Part shown: positions 49,922 through 57,990 of the stretch, in pieces
Numbering within the stretch: position 1 is the first letter of the stretch
Layout: the number at the start of each line of letters is the position of its first letter
DNA from: an uncultured Bacteroidales bacterium
Lineage (GTDB): Bacteria; Bacteroidota; Bacteroidia; Bacteroidales; UBA932
NCBI GenBank assembly: GCA_947168065.1
Contig: CAMVKH010000001.1
Coordinates: forward strand, 310,001 to 374,000
Direction of reading: 5' to 3'
Length of the DNA stretch: 64,000 bases
The notes under the pieces: generated by a model
Told to the model about the DNA's origin: nothing
Seen by the model: the letters and a program-made list of their open reading frames with translations, nothing else
Databases searched by the model: none
Translations under genes and position numbers: made by a program

Positions 49922-50458
49922 CTACTTCTTCTTGTCTTTCTTGCGTTTAACCGTATGCTTGAGCTTCAGCACAGCGAAGTTCAATTCAATTTCCGTTTCC
50001 GTATCGGTTGTTTTCAGGTCTTGACCAAACAGGTCAGCCATTATCTGACCGCTTTTTCTAACCAACTCTTTTTTGTCGTCTTCGTCTTGATGGGAAGCTA
50101 TCTCGCCAATAGTCCGCGAGAGTTCCCTCATCTTTGCGAACGCCTCAATGATGGCGATTGTCGTTTGTGTTGCCTTCTGGCTTTTCAGAATCGTTGCAAG
50201 CATATACAATCCCTTCTCCGTGAATGCCTTAGGAAGGAATCTCGCCTTGTTTTCGGTTTTGCGGTCGAAATTTTCGACCGCAAAACCGGCCATTTCCGCC
50301 TTTGATATTTCAAACACATATCCCTGTGGAAACTTTTCCGGATTGTTTTTTACTGCTTCGTTTACACGTTTTGTCTCCACTCCATACAATTCTGCAACGG
50401 CATAGTCCAGCAATACGTCTTTCCCTCGCAGTTGTATCACTCGTTTTTTCAACATCAT
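49922..50458 (-). CDS. ORF6N-domain protein
   Basis: The product has 178 residues. The start KKRVIQLRGKDVLLDYAVAELYGVETKRVNEAVKNN is the ORF6N domain (split here: VIQLRGKDVLLDYAVAELYG and then VETKRVNEAVKNN), with NPEKFPQGYVFEIS and PKAFTEKGLYMLATIL following. This domain occurs in phage antirepressors and in single accessory genes. A coiled, Lys-rich tail ends the protein. It stands alone between feo and comM without other phage genes, so it looks like a remnant or a single-gene cargo. The DNA is more A+T-rich than its neighbours. Confidence 0.85.
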   Translation of the reverse strand: MMLKKRVIQLRGKDVLLDYAVAELYGVETKRVNEAVKNNPEKFPQGYVFEISKAEMAGFAVENFDRKTENKARFLPKAFTEKGLYMLATILKSQKATQTTIAIIEAFAKMRELSRTIGEIASHQDEDDKKELVRKSGQIMADLFGQDLKTTDTETEIELNFAVLKLKHTVKRKKDKKK

Positions 50459-50499
50459 GAAAGTTAATCAATTCGTTCATTTTGACAGTCTTTTCCTTT

Positions 50500-52053
50500 T
50501 CAATCAAACAGTTTTCGGCGGTCGAGAAAGCGGTAACCGGCGGCTTCAACCAGATGGGCGGGAAGGATGGCCGCTTCACCGGCCAGGTCGGCGATCGTAC
50601 GGGCAACCTTCAGGATGCGGGTGTAGGCGCGGGCTGAGAGGCCCATCCGGTCGAGGATCTTTTCGAGCGTTTGCCGACAATCCTCCGACAGGGTACAGAA
50701 ACGTTCCACCTGCCGCGCACCCATCGCCGCATTGGTAAAAAACCCTTCGCCGGCAAAGCGGGCCTCCTGCACCGCCCTGGCCCGTGCCACCCGCTCCGCG
50801 ATGACAGCGCTGCATTCCTCTTCGCGCTGCTTTCCCCTCTCTCCGGTAATACCCAGCAACTCCGTGGCCGACAAGCTCTTCGTCCATACTTGCAGATCGA
50901 TCCTGTCCATCATCGGACCCGAGATCCGCGAGAGATAGCCTTCCACCGCTCCGCGGCTGCAGGTGCAGCGGCCGGAATCATCTCCGTAGTAGCCGCAAGG
51001 GCACGGATTCATCGAGGCTACCAGCATGAAATGCGCCGGATAGTCGACCTTGTAACGTGCCCGGGAAATGGTCACGTGCCCGTCTTCCAGTGGCTGCCGC
51101 AGCGCATCGAGCAGTCCTTTTCCGAACTGGGCGATTTCATCCAGATAGAGTACGCCATTATCGGCCAAGGAGACCTCACCCGGACCCGCCAGGGGGCCTC
51201 CGCCGATGAGCGATACGAGGCTGGCACTATGGTGCGGTGCACGGAAAGGGCGCTCCCGCATCAATCCGCCGTTGCGGATGCCGCGGCCGGCAACCGAATA
51301 GATCTTGCCCGTCTCGATGGCTTCTTCACGCGTCATCGGTGGCAGGATAGAGGGCAGGCATGAGGCCATCAGGCTCTTTCCACTGCCGGGCGCTCCGACA
51401 AAAATCAGGTTGTGCCCCCCAGCGGCGGCAATCTCCAGCCCGCGTTTGGCAACGTGCTGGCCCCGGACCTGGCGGAAATCGTTGCCGGAGGGCTGAAAAG
51501 GCCCTGTATCCGGCGCACGGTGCACGCGCAGCGCCTGGCAGCCGTCACGCTGCGTCACTACCTCGATAGCTTCGGCCAGGGTCGACACGCCATAGACTTC
51601 CAGCCCTTCCAGTTCCGAGGCTTCACCGGCCGACGCAGCAGGGAAAATGCAGCCCTGGAAGCCGTCGGCCCGGGCACGGAGCGCTACGGGCAGGACGCCG
51701 TTGACCGGCCGGATACGCCCGTCGAGCGCCAGCTCGCCCATAATGACGAAACGATCTCCATCTACGGGGGCAATCTGTTCAGAGACAGCGAGCATCCCGA
51801 TGGCGATAGCCAGGTCGTAGGCAGAGCCTTCTTTGCGGATGTCAGCCGGGGCCAGATTGACCACCAGTTTCCGGCCTGGTATCCGGAAACCGTAGGAAGT
51901 AAGCGCCGTGACGACACGAAGCAGGCTCTCCCGCACGGCACTGTCGGGCAGCCCCACCAGATGGATTCCGATTCCGGTCGACAGGTCGACCTCCACCGTA
52001 ACCACGACCGCCTCAACCCCGACGCAGGTCGCACAATAGCATTTGTTCAGCAT
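50500..52053 (-). CDS. comM: ComM/YifB family Mg-chelatase-like AAA+ ATPase
   Basis: The product has 517 residues from ATG 52053. The N-terminal domain (GIGIHLVGLPDSAVRESLLRV, NLAPADIRKEGSAYDLAIAI) is of the Lon-protease-like fold. The AAA+ core has GAPGSGKSLMASCLPSILPP (Walker A), FRAPHHSASLVSLIGGG, GVLYLDEIAQF (Walker B) and MNPCPCGYYGD; the C-terminal helical domain ends SARAYTRILKVARTIADL. ComM drives branch migration during natural transformation and recombination. A TATCTTTG box lies at 52085-52078. Confidence 0.95.
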   Translation of the reverse strand: MLNKCYCATCVGVEAVVVTVEVDLSTGIGIHLVGLPDSAVRESLLRVVTALTSYGFRIPGRKLVVNLAPADIRKEGSAYDLAIAIGMLAVSEQIAPVDGDRFVIMGELALDGRIRPVNGVLPVALRARADGFQGCIFPAASAGEASELEGLEVYGVSTLAEAIEVVTQRDGCQALRVHRAPDTGPFQPSGNDFRQVRGQHVAKRGLEIAAAGGHNLIFVGAPGSGKSLMASCLPSILPPMTREEAIETGKIYSVAGRGIRNGGLMRERPFRAPHHSASLVSLIGGGPLAGPGEVSLADNGVLYLDEIAQFGKGLLDALRQPLEDGHVTISRARYKVDYPAHFMLVASMNPCPCGYYGDDSGRCTCSRGAVEGYLSRISGPMMDRIDLQVWTKSLSATELLGITGERGKQREEECSAVIAERVARARAVQEARFAGEGFFTNAAMGARQVERFCTLSEDCRQTLEKILDRMGLSARAYTRILKVARTIADLAGEAAILPAHLVEAAGYRFLDRRKLFD

Positions 52054-52077
52054 AATCCGTCCTCTTTGGTTCTCCAG

Positions 52078-52085
52078 CAAAGATA
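52078..52085 (-). promoter_or_regulatory. -7 box of comM
   Basis: TATCTTTG on the minus strand, 24 bases before ATG 52053; no TTG at the ideal distance. Confidence 0.5.
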
Positions 52086-52105
52086 AAGTGGACGGAGCGC
52101 AATAA

Positions 52106-52135
52106 AAAAAACGGTTAGAAGATTAACCGTTTTTC
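52106..52135. terminator. Terminator after barrel gene 3
   Basis: ACGGTTA (52111-52117) and TAACCGT (52124-52130) form a 7-bp stem, extended by A-run and T-run pairing on both sides, around a 6-base loop. It ends the sigma 3/barrel transcript (minus strand) before the comM promoter. Confidence 0.75.
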
Positions 52136-52166
52136 AAAAAAATCAAAAAAATGTGTGTTTTCTGTT

Positions 52167-53375
52167 TCAGAGTTTGAAGCGCAGACCCACCTCGAAACGG
52201 GCTTGAAGGGGCTGCTGGGTCCGGATGCTGAGCGGCTGGCTGTTGTCGAAATAGTACACCAGGCTCGGGTCGAAATAGATGCCCGCGCGCTGCGCGAACC
52301 AGTATTCCGCACCCAGGCCTGCCTGGGCCGACCACTGGAGGCCGCCCACTTTCTCGCGCAGCGTGTTGCTGCCATATACATAGCGCTGGGCTATGCACTT
52401 TTCAGCCGCGCCGCCCACGGAGGCATAAAGGCCGAAACCGTGGGTCTGTACGAAACGATACGAGAGTTCGAGCGGAATGCCGAGGTAATGGAGCTGGTTG
52501 TAGGCACCTTCGAATTTTTCCTTGTTGACCAGCATGTCATACTGGGAGACAAGATAGGTGTAGCGAAGGCCCGAGGCCACCAGGAGACGTTCGGTCAGCG
52601 GCACGGCAACCTGCACGCCTGCGCTCAGCGGCACGAAGAACTTCGGCGAGCCTGAAAGCGGCTCCACGGAGCTCGTGGCCTGACCTTTACCGGTCTGGGA
52701 GGAGGCGTGCGACGGGCTGGCCTTGTAAATAAGGTCGTTTTCCGAGGCGACGGCCGTCAGATTGGAGAATATGGTGAGTTGAGATGTGTGTGTCTTACGG
52801 GTATCGGTGTCGTCTCCGTCCCAGAAACCGTCGGGAAGGTCGTCTTCGGTCAGCTGAGGTTGGGTCTCGACAGGGTTATTCGGCTCGACGGAGGGCGTTT
52901 CAGCCGGGTTGGCAGCAGGCTCGGTTGCTACGGAAGGCTGGGGTTCGGTCTTCGGTTCAACGGGTTCGCCGGTCTGATCGGAGACGGGGACGGCGGTGGC
53001 CGGAGTGGAAGGTTTGTCCACTTTTTCAGCGCGGGCGACGGACTGGTTGCGCGTGAAGGCGGCCACTTGTTCGGCGATCGGCGCAATTTCGGGCGTTTCG
53101 TCCGTGACGGGTCCGGGTGTCGTCACGTCCACGTGCTGGGCGGTCTGGACGGGGACCTGCAGCTGCTCGCCGGTCTGCGGGCCGCGGAACACCAGCCAGG
53201 CGATGGCCAGGCCGGCGGCCGCTGCCGCCACGCCTACCGAGAAGCGCCGGAAGATGACCGCGCGGCGATGGCGATCCAGGCCCTTGACGATGCCTTCCCA
53301 GACATCGGGCGCCGGCTCGCTCATCCCCTCGAGGCGACTGCGCAGCAGTTCGTCAAAATCACTTCTTTCGTTCAT
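52167..53375 (-). CDS. Sigma-coupled membrane-anchored beta-barrel protein (3)
   Basis: The product has 402 residues, overlapping the sigma gene by 17 bases. A cytoplasmic head (FDELLRSRLEGMSEPAPDVW, then EGIVKGLDRHRR) precedes one transmembrane segment (SVGVAAAAAGLAIAWLVF, about 46-63). A long Pro/Thr/Glu linker runs to about 190. The barrel-like domain (FVPLSAGVQVAVPL, RLLVASGLRYTY, HYLGIPLELSYRF, FGLYASVGGAAEK) ends RFEVGLRFKL. Its head is longer and more like an anti-sigma N-terminus than those of partners 1 and 2. It is G+C-rich, so it belongs to the core genome and may be the ancestor-type system. Confidence 0.8.
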   Translation of the reverse strand: MNERSDFDELLRSRLEGMSEPAPDVWEGIVKGLDRHRRAVIFRRFSVGVAAAAAGLAIAWLVFRGPQTGEQLQVPVQTAQHVDVTTPGPVTDETPEIAPIAEQVAAFTRNQSVARAEKVDKPSTPATAVPVSDQTGEPVEPKTEPQPSVATEPAANPAETPSVEPNNPVETQPQLTEDDLPDGFWDGDDTDTRKTHTSQLTIFSNLTAVASENDLIYKASPSHASSQTGKGQATSSVEPLSGSPKFFVPLSAGVQVAVPLTERLLVASGLRYTYLVSQYDMLVNKEKFEGAYNQLHYLGIPLELSYRFVQTHGFGLYASVGGAAEKCIAQRYVYGSNTLREKVGGLQWSAQAGLGAEYWFAQRAGIYFDPSLVYYFDNSQPLSIRTQQPLQARFEVGLRFKL

Positions 53376-53916
53376 ATAATTTCTTTATCTTTTCCTGTAA
53401 CAGACTCCTCGCACGGCTTACCTGGGAGCGCGAAGACTGTTCGGTAATGCCCAGCATCGCACCCACCTCCGCGTGGGAGTATCCGTCCAGCACGAACAGG
53501 TTGAAGACGCTTCGCAGCCCCTGCGGGAGCGTCGCGACCTGGTCCATGATCTCCCGTGAGGAGATCTGCTCCAGGACGCCGTAGTCGAGCGAGCCGCCCG
53601 ATTCGGGGGTCTCGTCGATGTCTTCCGCGTGACGCAGGGCGTCACTCTTGCGGATCTGCATCAGCGAGGCGTTGACGAAAATCTTCCGCATCCAACCCTC
53701 GAAGGAGCCTTCACCCTTGTAGGTGCCGATTTTTTCAAAGACCGTCAGGAATCCTTCCTGCAACACGTCCTTTGCATCCTCTCTTCCCAAATAGCGCACA
53801 CACACGGGATACATGACCGATGAGTATCTTTCATACAACATCCGCTGCGCAACGCGATCGCCTTTCACGCATCGGGCGATCAGTTCCGCTTCCGTATATG
53901 TGGAGCCTTCACTCAT
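53359..53916 (-). CDS. ECF-type RNA polymerase sigma factor (3)
   Basis: The product has 185 residues. Region 2 is RMLYERYSSVMYPVCVRYLG and DAKDVLQEGFLTVFEKIG, followed by FEGWMRKIFVN; region 4 is LPQGLRSVFNLFVLDGYSHAEVG split as LPQGLRSVFNLFVLDG and YSHAEVGAMLGI, then SRSQVSRARSLL. Its promoter carries the ACGCAAC-CATCTAT motif, consistent with autoregulation. It overlaps its barrel partner by 17 bases. Confidence 0.95.
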   Translation of the reverse strand: MSEGSTYTEAELIARCVKGDRVAQRMLYERYSSVMYPVCVRYLGREDAKDVLQEGFLTVFEKIGTYKGEGSFEGWMRKIFVNASLMQIRKSDALRHAEDIDETPESGGSLDYGVLEQISSREIMDQVATLPQGLRSVFNLFVLDGYSHAEVGAMLGITEQSSRSQVSRARSLLQEKIKKLYERKK

Positions 53917-53927
53917 CGATGCAAACT

Positions 53928-53958
53928 ATAGATGCAGAAAGGGGGTCAAATGTTGCGT
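53928..53958 (-). promoter_or_regulatory. ECF-type promoter motif of sigma factor 3
   Basis: On the minus strand ACGCAACATTTG begins at 53958 and CATCTAT lies at 53934-53928 (offset 24), 11 bases before ATG 53916. It equals the site before serpin 4 in offset and nearly equals that before the barrel gene at 22517 in wording. Confidence 0.65.
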
Positions 53959-54008
53959 CCCCCTCCGCATTTTTTTTGTGGTTTGTTTTTTGTTAGGGTT
54001 TTTACCAT

Positions 54009-54016
54009 TATTTTTG
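54009..54016 (+). promoter_or_regulatory. -7 box of the TPR gene
   Basis: TATTTTTG fits TAnnTTTG; TTTG words lie about 17-23 bases upstream in a T-rich run. ATG 54037 is 20 bases later and fixes the start after the spurious upstream frame. Confidence 0.5.
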
Positions 54017-54036
54017 TAACGAATTTAGAAAAAAAG

Positions 54037-55680
54037 ATGGACAGTTCAAGATTTTTACGCACGATCCTCTGCGCAATCCTCCTCCTGGGCGCTTCCATCG
54101 GCCTCCAGGCCCAGTCTGTCAAGTATATCGACGCCTTGAAGAATTACCAGCAGGGCGATCTCCAGGAAGCGCTGCGGCTCTTCCGGGAAGAAGTCCGGGA
54201 GAACCCGGGCAACGACGCTGCCTGCTACTATATCGCCTCGATCCTGGCCGGCGACAAGAAGCACGAGGCCGAAGCGGAGGAATGGCTCAAGAAGGCCGTC
54301 GCCCTTTCACCCGACAATTTCTGGTACCGCTATAACCTTTCGCTCTTCTACCTGCACTCCGACCGTCAGGAACTGGCCGTTCCGATGCTCGAGGCCCTCT
54401 CGACCGACTTTCCCAAGAAGACCGACCTGTACTTCGACCTGATCAACGTCTATCTCTCGGAAAACGACATCGACAAGGCCCTTTCCACCCTCGACCAGAT
54501 CGACCGCATCAAAGGCCGGAGCGAAATCGTGGGCCTTACCCGCACCGAACTGCTGCTCAAGCGCCCCAACCCGGACCCCGACAGCGTCTATACGGCCCTG
54601 GCATCCTATTTTGAAGAGTGCCGCACGCCCCGCCTGGCCTCCGTCCTGGGCGACTACTACGCCAGCACCTACCGCGACTCCCTGGCCATGAACTACTACG
54701 ACGAGGCTATCGCCATGGAGCCCGACTACGCGCCCGCCTGGTACGGCAAAGCCACCGTGCACCAGGTCCTCCGCCAGTATGACGAATTCTTCGAATGTTT
54801 CTCGCACCTGATCCGGGACCCGTACATCCAGCCCGGCGTCAAGGCGGAACAGGTCGAGCAGATGACCGCCAACCCGCAGTTCGTGCGCACCTTCCTCCCG
54901 GAATTCGACCAGATCATGATCGACCTGCACGAGACCCATCCCACCGACAGCACCATCAACGGCCTGATCGGCGGGTTCTACTACCGGACGGGACGTCCGC
55001 ACCTGTCCATCGAAATCATGCGCCAGAACATGGAGCAGCACCCGGCCAGCAGCGACGCGGCCCTGCAGTATCTCATCCTGCTCTACTACCAGCAGTCCTG
55101 GCAGGCGCTCGCCGAACAGTCCTCGGCAGCCATCGAAAGTTTCCCCGACAATCCCGACATTCTCCAGCTGAGGGCCATCGCCAACCTGCAGCAGAAGGAC
55201 TACGACGCCTCCCTGACCGACTACGAGCGGATTCTCAATCTCAATCCGAAAGACACGACAGTGATGAAGGTCACCTGCTCGTCCATCGGCGACATCTATC
55301 ACCTCAAGGGTGACAGCAAGAAGGCCTATAAATACTACGAACGCGCCCTGAAGATCGATCCGGACTACAATCCGGTGCTCAACAACTACGCCTACTACCT
55401 CTCCCTGGAAGGTAAGAACCTCAAGAAAGCCAAGGAGATGAGCCGCAAGACCATCACCGCTGAGCCCGACAATCCCACCTATCTGGACACCTATGCCTGG
55501 ATCCTGCACCTGCTCGGGGAGGATATCGAGGCGAAGGCCATCTTCAAGCACGCCATGCTCTACGGCGGCAAGGAGAGCAAGACCATCCTGCAGCACTATG
55601 CCGTGGTGCTGGAAAAACTCGGGGAGAAAGACCTGGCCAACATCTACTTCAACCAGGCGGCAGCCATGACGGACGATTAA
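54037..55680 (+). CDS. Periplasmic TPR-repeat protein
   Basis: The product has 547 residues from ATG 54037. Signal peptide: TILCAILLLGASIGLQAQ. The rest is built from TPR units, clearest at about 30-130 (NYQQGDLQEALRLFREEVRE, AEEWLKKAVALSPDNFWYRY), 205-260 and 380-530 (KGDSKKAYKYYERALKIDPD and LNNYAYYLSLEGKNLKKAKE). TPR proteins of this kind in Bacteroidota serve as scaffolds for envelope assembly. No enzymatic domain is present. It is followed after 10 bases by the EnvC-like gene, which suggests a shared role in envelope growth or division. Confidence 0.9.
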   Translation: MDSSRFLRTILCAILLLGASIGLQAQSVKYIDALKNYQQGDLQEALRLFREEVRENPGNDAACYYIASILAGDKKHEAEAEEWLKKAVALSPDNFWYRYNLSLFYLHSDRQELAVPMLEALSTDFPKKTDLYFDLINVYLSENDIDKALSTLDQIDRIKGRSEIVGLTRTELLLKRPNPDPDSVYTALASYFEECRTPRLASVLGDYYASTYRDSLAMNYYDEAIAMEPDYAPAWYGKATVHQVLRQYDEFFECFSHLIRDPYIQPGVKAEQVEQMTANPQFVRTFLPEFDQIMIDLHETHPTDSTINGLIGGFYYRTGRPHLSIEIMRQNMEQHPASSDAALQYLILLYYQQSWQALAEQSSAAIESFPDNPDILQLRAIANLQQKDYDASLTDYERILNLNPKDTTVMKVTCSSIGDIYHLKGDSKKAYKYYERALKIDPDYNPVLNNYAYYLSLEGKNLKKAKEMSRKTITAEPDNPTYLDTYAWILHLLGEDIEAKAIFKHAMLYGGKESKTILQHYAVVLEKLGEKDLANIYFNQAAAMTDD

Positions 55681-55690
55681 AGACGCTGCG

Positions 55691-56857
55691 ATGAAACGGT
55701 TCCTCCTCCTGCTTACCCTCTTGCTTCTGGGCACGTCCGCCTTCGGGCAGGACGTCTCGAAGCAGACCGAGCGCAAGCGCAAGATCGAAGAGGAGATCAA
55801 TTTCATCGACAACCAGCTCAAGTCGATCACCAGCAAGCAGAAAGCCACTACCGAACAACTTACGCTCATCCGCCGGCGGGTGACCAACCGCCAGACGCTG
55901 ATCTCGGACCTCGACAAGAAGATCGCCCTGATCAACGACGAGATGACCGCCAAGCAGCGCGAGATCAACCGGCTCCAGAAAGAGCTCGACACGCTGGAAA
56001 CCTACTACGAGAAGCTCATCTACAACACCTACAAGAACCGCGACACACGCGTGTGGTTCCTCTACATCCTCTCGAGCGAAAACATCGGGCAGGGCTACCG
56101 GCGCTTCGCCTTCCTCAAGAGCCTGGCCAGCGAAGTGAGCCTCCAGGCGGACAAGATGCGCGAGAAGCAGGACGAACTGCACCAGGAGAGAGAGAAACTC
56201 GCGGCCATCAAGGCCGAAGCACAGTCGACCCGCGCGGAGCGGGAGGAGGAATACAAGAAGCTCGTAGCCGAGCAGAAGCAGTCGCAGGAAGACATGAAGC
56301 GCCTGGCCAAGAGCGAGAAACAGTATCGCGCCGACCTGGCGGCCAAGCGCAAGGAGGTGGACCGGCTCAACAAGGAAATCCAGAAGATGCTCAAGTCGAC
56401 CGTGGCCGAACAGAAGAAAGACCAGACCAAGGTTGACACGGCCCTCTCGGGCGAATTCGCGAAGAACAAGGGCAAACTGCCCTGGCCGCTGAAGCAGGGT
56501 GTCATCACGGAACGCTTCGGCGTGCACAACCACCCCGTTTACAAGAACCTCAAGCTGCCCGACAATCCCGGCATCACCTTCTCCACGGCCAAAGGGGCCG
56601 ACGTATTCAGCGTATTCGACGGCGAAGTACGCAAGATCATCGTCATGCCGGGCTACAACCAGTGCGTGCTGGTGCAGCACGGCGAGTATTTCACCCTGTA
56701 CTGCAAACTTTCCAAAGTCAGCGTGAAGAGCGGGCAGAAGATCAAGACCGGAGAAAAGCTCGGTACCCTCGAAGTGGATGGAAACGCCTCGTCGCTCCAC
56801 TTCCAGGTCTGGAAGGGCACCGACAAGCAGGATCCGGAAAAGTGGCTCCGGCGCTAG
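55691..56857 (+). CDS. EnvC-like coiled-coil protein with degenerate LytM domain
   Basis: The product has 388 residues. Signal peptide (LLLLTLLLLGTSAFGQ), then long coiled coils (about 20-110 and 150-250), then an M23/LytM domain (about 265-388): GVITERFGVHNHPVYKNLKL, VFDGEVRKIIVMPGYNQCVL and SSLHFQVWKG. In active M23 enzymes HxGxD binds zinc; here the place reads NPGIT, so His and Asp are lost and only the last His remains. This matches EnvC-type activators of division amidases. It follows the TPR gene and converges with the acyltransferase (4-base overlap). Confidence 0.92.
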   Translation: MKRFLLLLTLLLLGTSAFGQDVSKQTERKRKIEEEINFIDNQLKSITSKQKATTEQLTLIRRRVTNRQTLISDLDKKIALINDEMTAKQREINRLQKELDTLETYYEKLIYNTYKNRDTRVWFLYILSSENIGQGYRRFAFLKSLASEVSLQADKMREKQDELHQEREKLAAIKAEAQSTRAEREEEYKKLVAEQKQSQEDMKRLAKSEKQYRADLAAKRKEVDRLNKEIQKMLKSTVAEQKKDQTKVDTALSGEFAKNKGKLPWPLKQGVITERFGVHNHPVYKNLKLPDNPGITFSTAKGADVFSVFDGEVRKIIVMPGYNQCVLVQHGEYFTLYCKLSKVSVKSGQKIKTGEKLGTLEVDGNASSLHFQVWKGTDKQDPEKWLRR

Positions 56858-57990
56858 TCTTTCAAGGCGTCCGGACTCTGATACACCGGTCCGGCGTAAA
56901 TCTTCAGGTAAAGTTCACGCAGCTTGCTCTCTTCCAGGGAAGGATAGCCGCTGATGTCCCGCTGCATCTTATCGAGGAAGCGCTCCTTGAGCTCCGGCGT
57001 GTACAGACCGGCGAAGCGGGAACTTCCGTTGAGCAGGTCATACCCCACATAGTTCGTATCCCACAACCTGTAGTCCCGCCATACCTGCGCGTCGATCTGG
57101 GCAGCCACGGAGTGGATGTCCTCGCGACGGAGCGGGTCGCAGAAGCCGGAGGTATCGATCGGATGGCCGAATGACAGGTGGACGTTCCCTTTCGGCGAAG
57201 TGATGCCCGTAATGATGCTCTGCAGGTCTTCGCCCTGTGCCTTGACATAGGGCATTCCATCGAGCGAACGGTAACGCTCCACGGCCTTCAGGATATCGCA
57301 GGGCTCCCACTGATAGGAGACGGACAGCGGCGTGACATGCAGGGCCTCGATCTGGGAACGCCGGTTGCCGCCCATCAGCAGCATACGGACCAGCCCCGGT
57401 TCGGTCTGGTCGCGTCCGTCCTTCGTCCGGCCGTTGCGCTGGGCGATCCAAAGCGACTCGCCGTGCGTGACCACATAGTTGATGTAGGCGGACAGATGCT
57501 GCGACGAGCGGAGGAAACTGCGCACGTTGCTCGTCTTGCGGTCGGTACGGAACATCTTGTTGGACAAGCCGAAATCGACCACGAACTGCGGCTCCATGAG
57601 GTTGCTGCCGAAAGTGATGTGGCAGGTTTCCAGCCCGTACTCGTGCAGGACGATCTGGTGCAGATAGGCGTCCATCACGATATCGCGGTGATTGGAGATG
57701 TAAAGCGTGCCGTGACTTCCGTCGATGTGCTCCGCGCCGCTGGAAGTGAACTTGTCGATCGTCTTGCCGACGATGGCCATGCACAGCGGCAGCATCACTT
57801 CGACCTGGAACTGGTCGGAGGTCTTGATCCTGCGCAGATGGGCCTTGAAGGTCTCCACGTCCATCTGCTTGTCGATGAACTTGAGGGCCGGAATCAGGAT
57901 CGGATCGGAAGCCATGCGCTCCATGGCTGCCGGAATTTCCGAATCATAATAAGGACGGATATCGTCGAACTCGCTGGGTAACTGAATCAT
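56854..57990 (-). CDS. Glycerol-3-phosphate acyltransferase-like protein
   Basis: The product has 378 residues. TLYISNHRDIVMDAYLHQIV contains the NHxxxxD acyltransferase box, and SLWIAQRNGRTKDGRDQTEP the second box (a variant of the FPEGTRS motif, with Gly-Arg retained). No signal peptide or clear membrane segment. The spacing and the C-terminal extension fit the longer PlsB/PlsC-like proteins found in Bacteroidota lipid gene clusters. It is the last gene of the overlapping minus-strand operon and probably loads an acyl chain made by enzymes encoded beyond the window. It overlaps the ligase gene by 4 bases. Confidence 0.85.
   Translation of the reverse strand: MIQLPSEFDDIRPYYDSEIPAAMERMASDPILIPALKFIDKQMDVETFKAHLRRIKTSDQFQVEVMLPLCMAIVGKTIDKFTSSGAEHIDGSHGTLYISNHRDIVMDAYLHQIVLHEYGLETCHITFGSNLMEPQFVVDFGLSNKMFRTDRKTSNVRSFLRSSQHLSAYINYVVTHGESLWIAQRNGRTKDGRDQTEPGLVRMLLMGGNRRSQIEALHVTPLSVSYQWEPCDILKAVERYRSLDGMPYVKAQGEDLQSIITGITSPKGNVHLSFGHPIDTSGFCDPLRREDIHSVAAQIDAQVWRDYRLWDTNYVGYDLLNGSSRFAGLYTPELKERFLDKMQRDISGYPSLEESKLRELYLKIYAGPVYQSPDALKD

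Noticed and set aside
49922..50458. ORF6N gene as sign of a prophage
   Set aside because: No integrase, structural, lysis or att-like sequences nearby; flanking genes are feo and comM.
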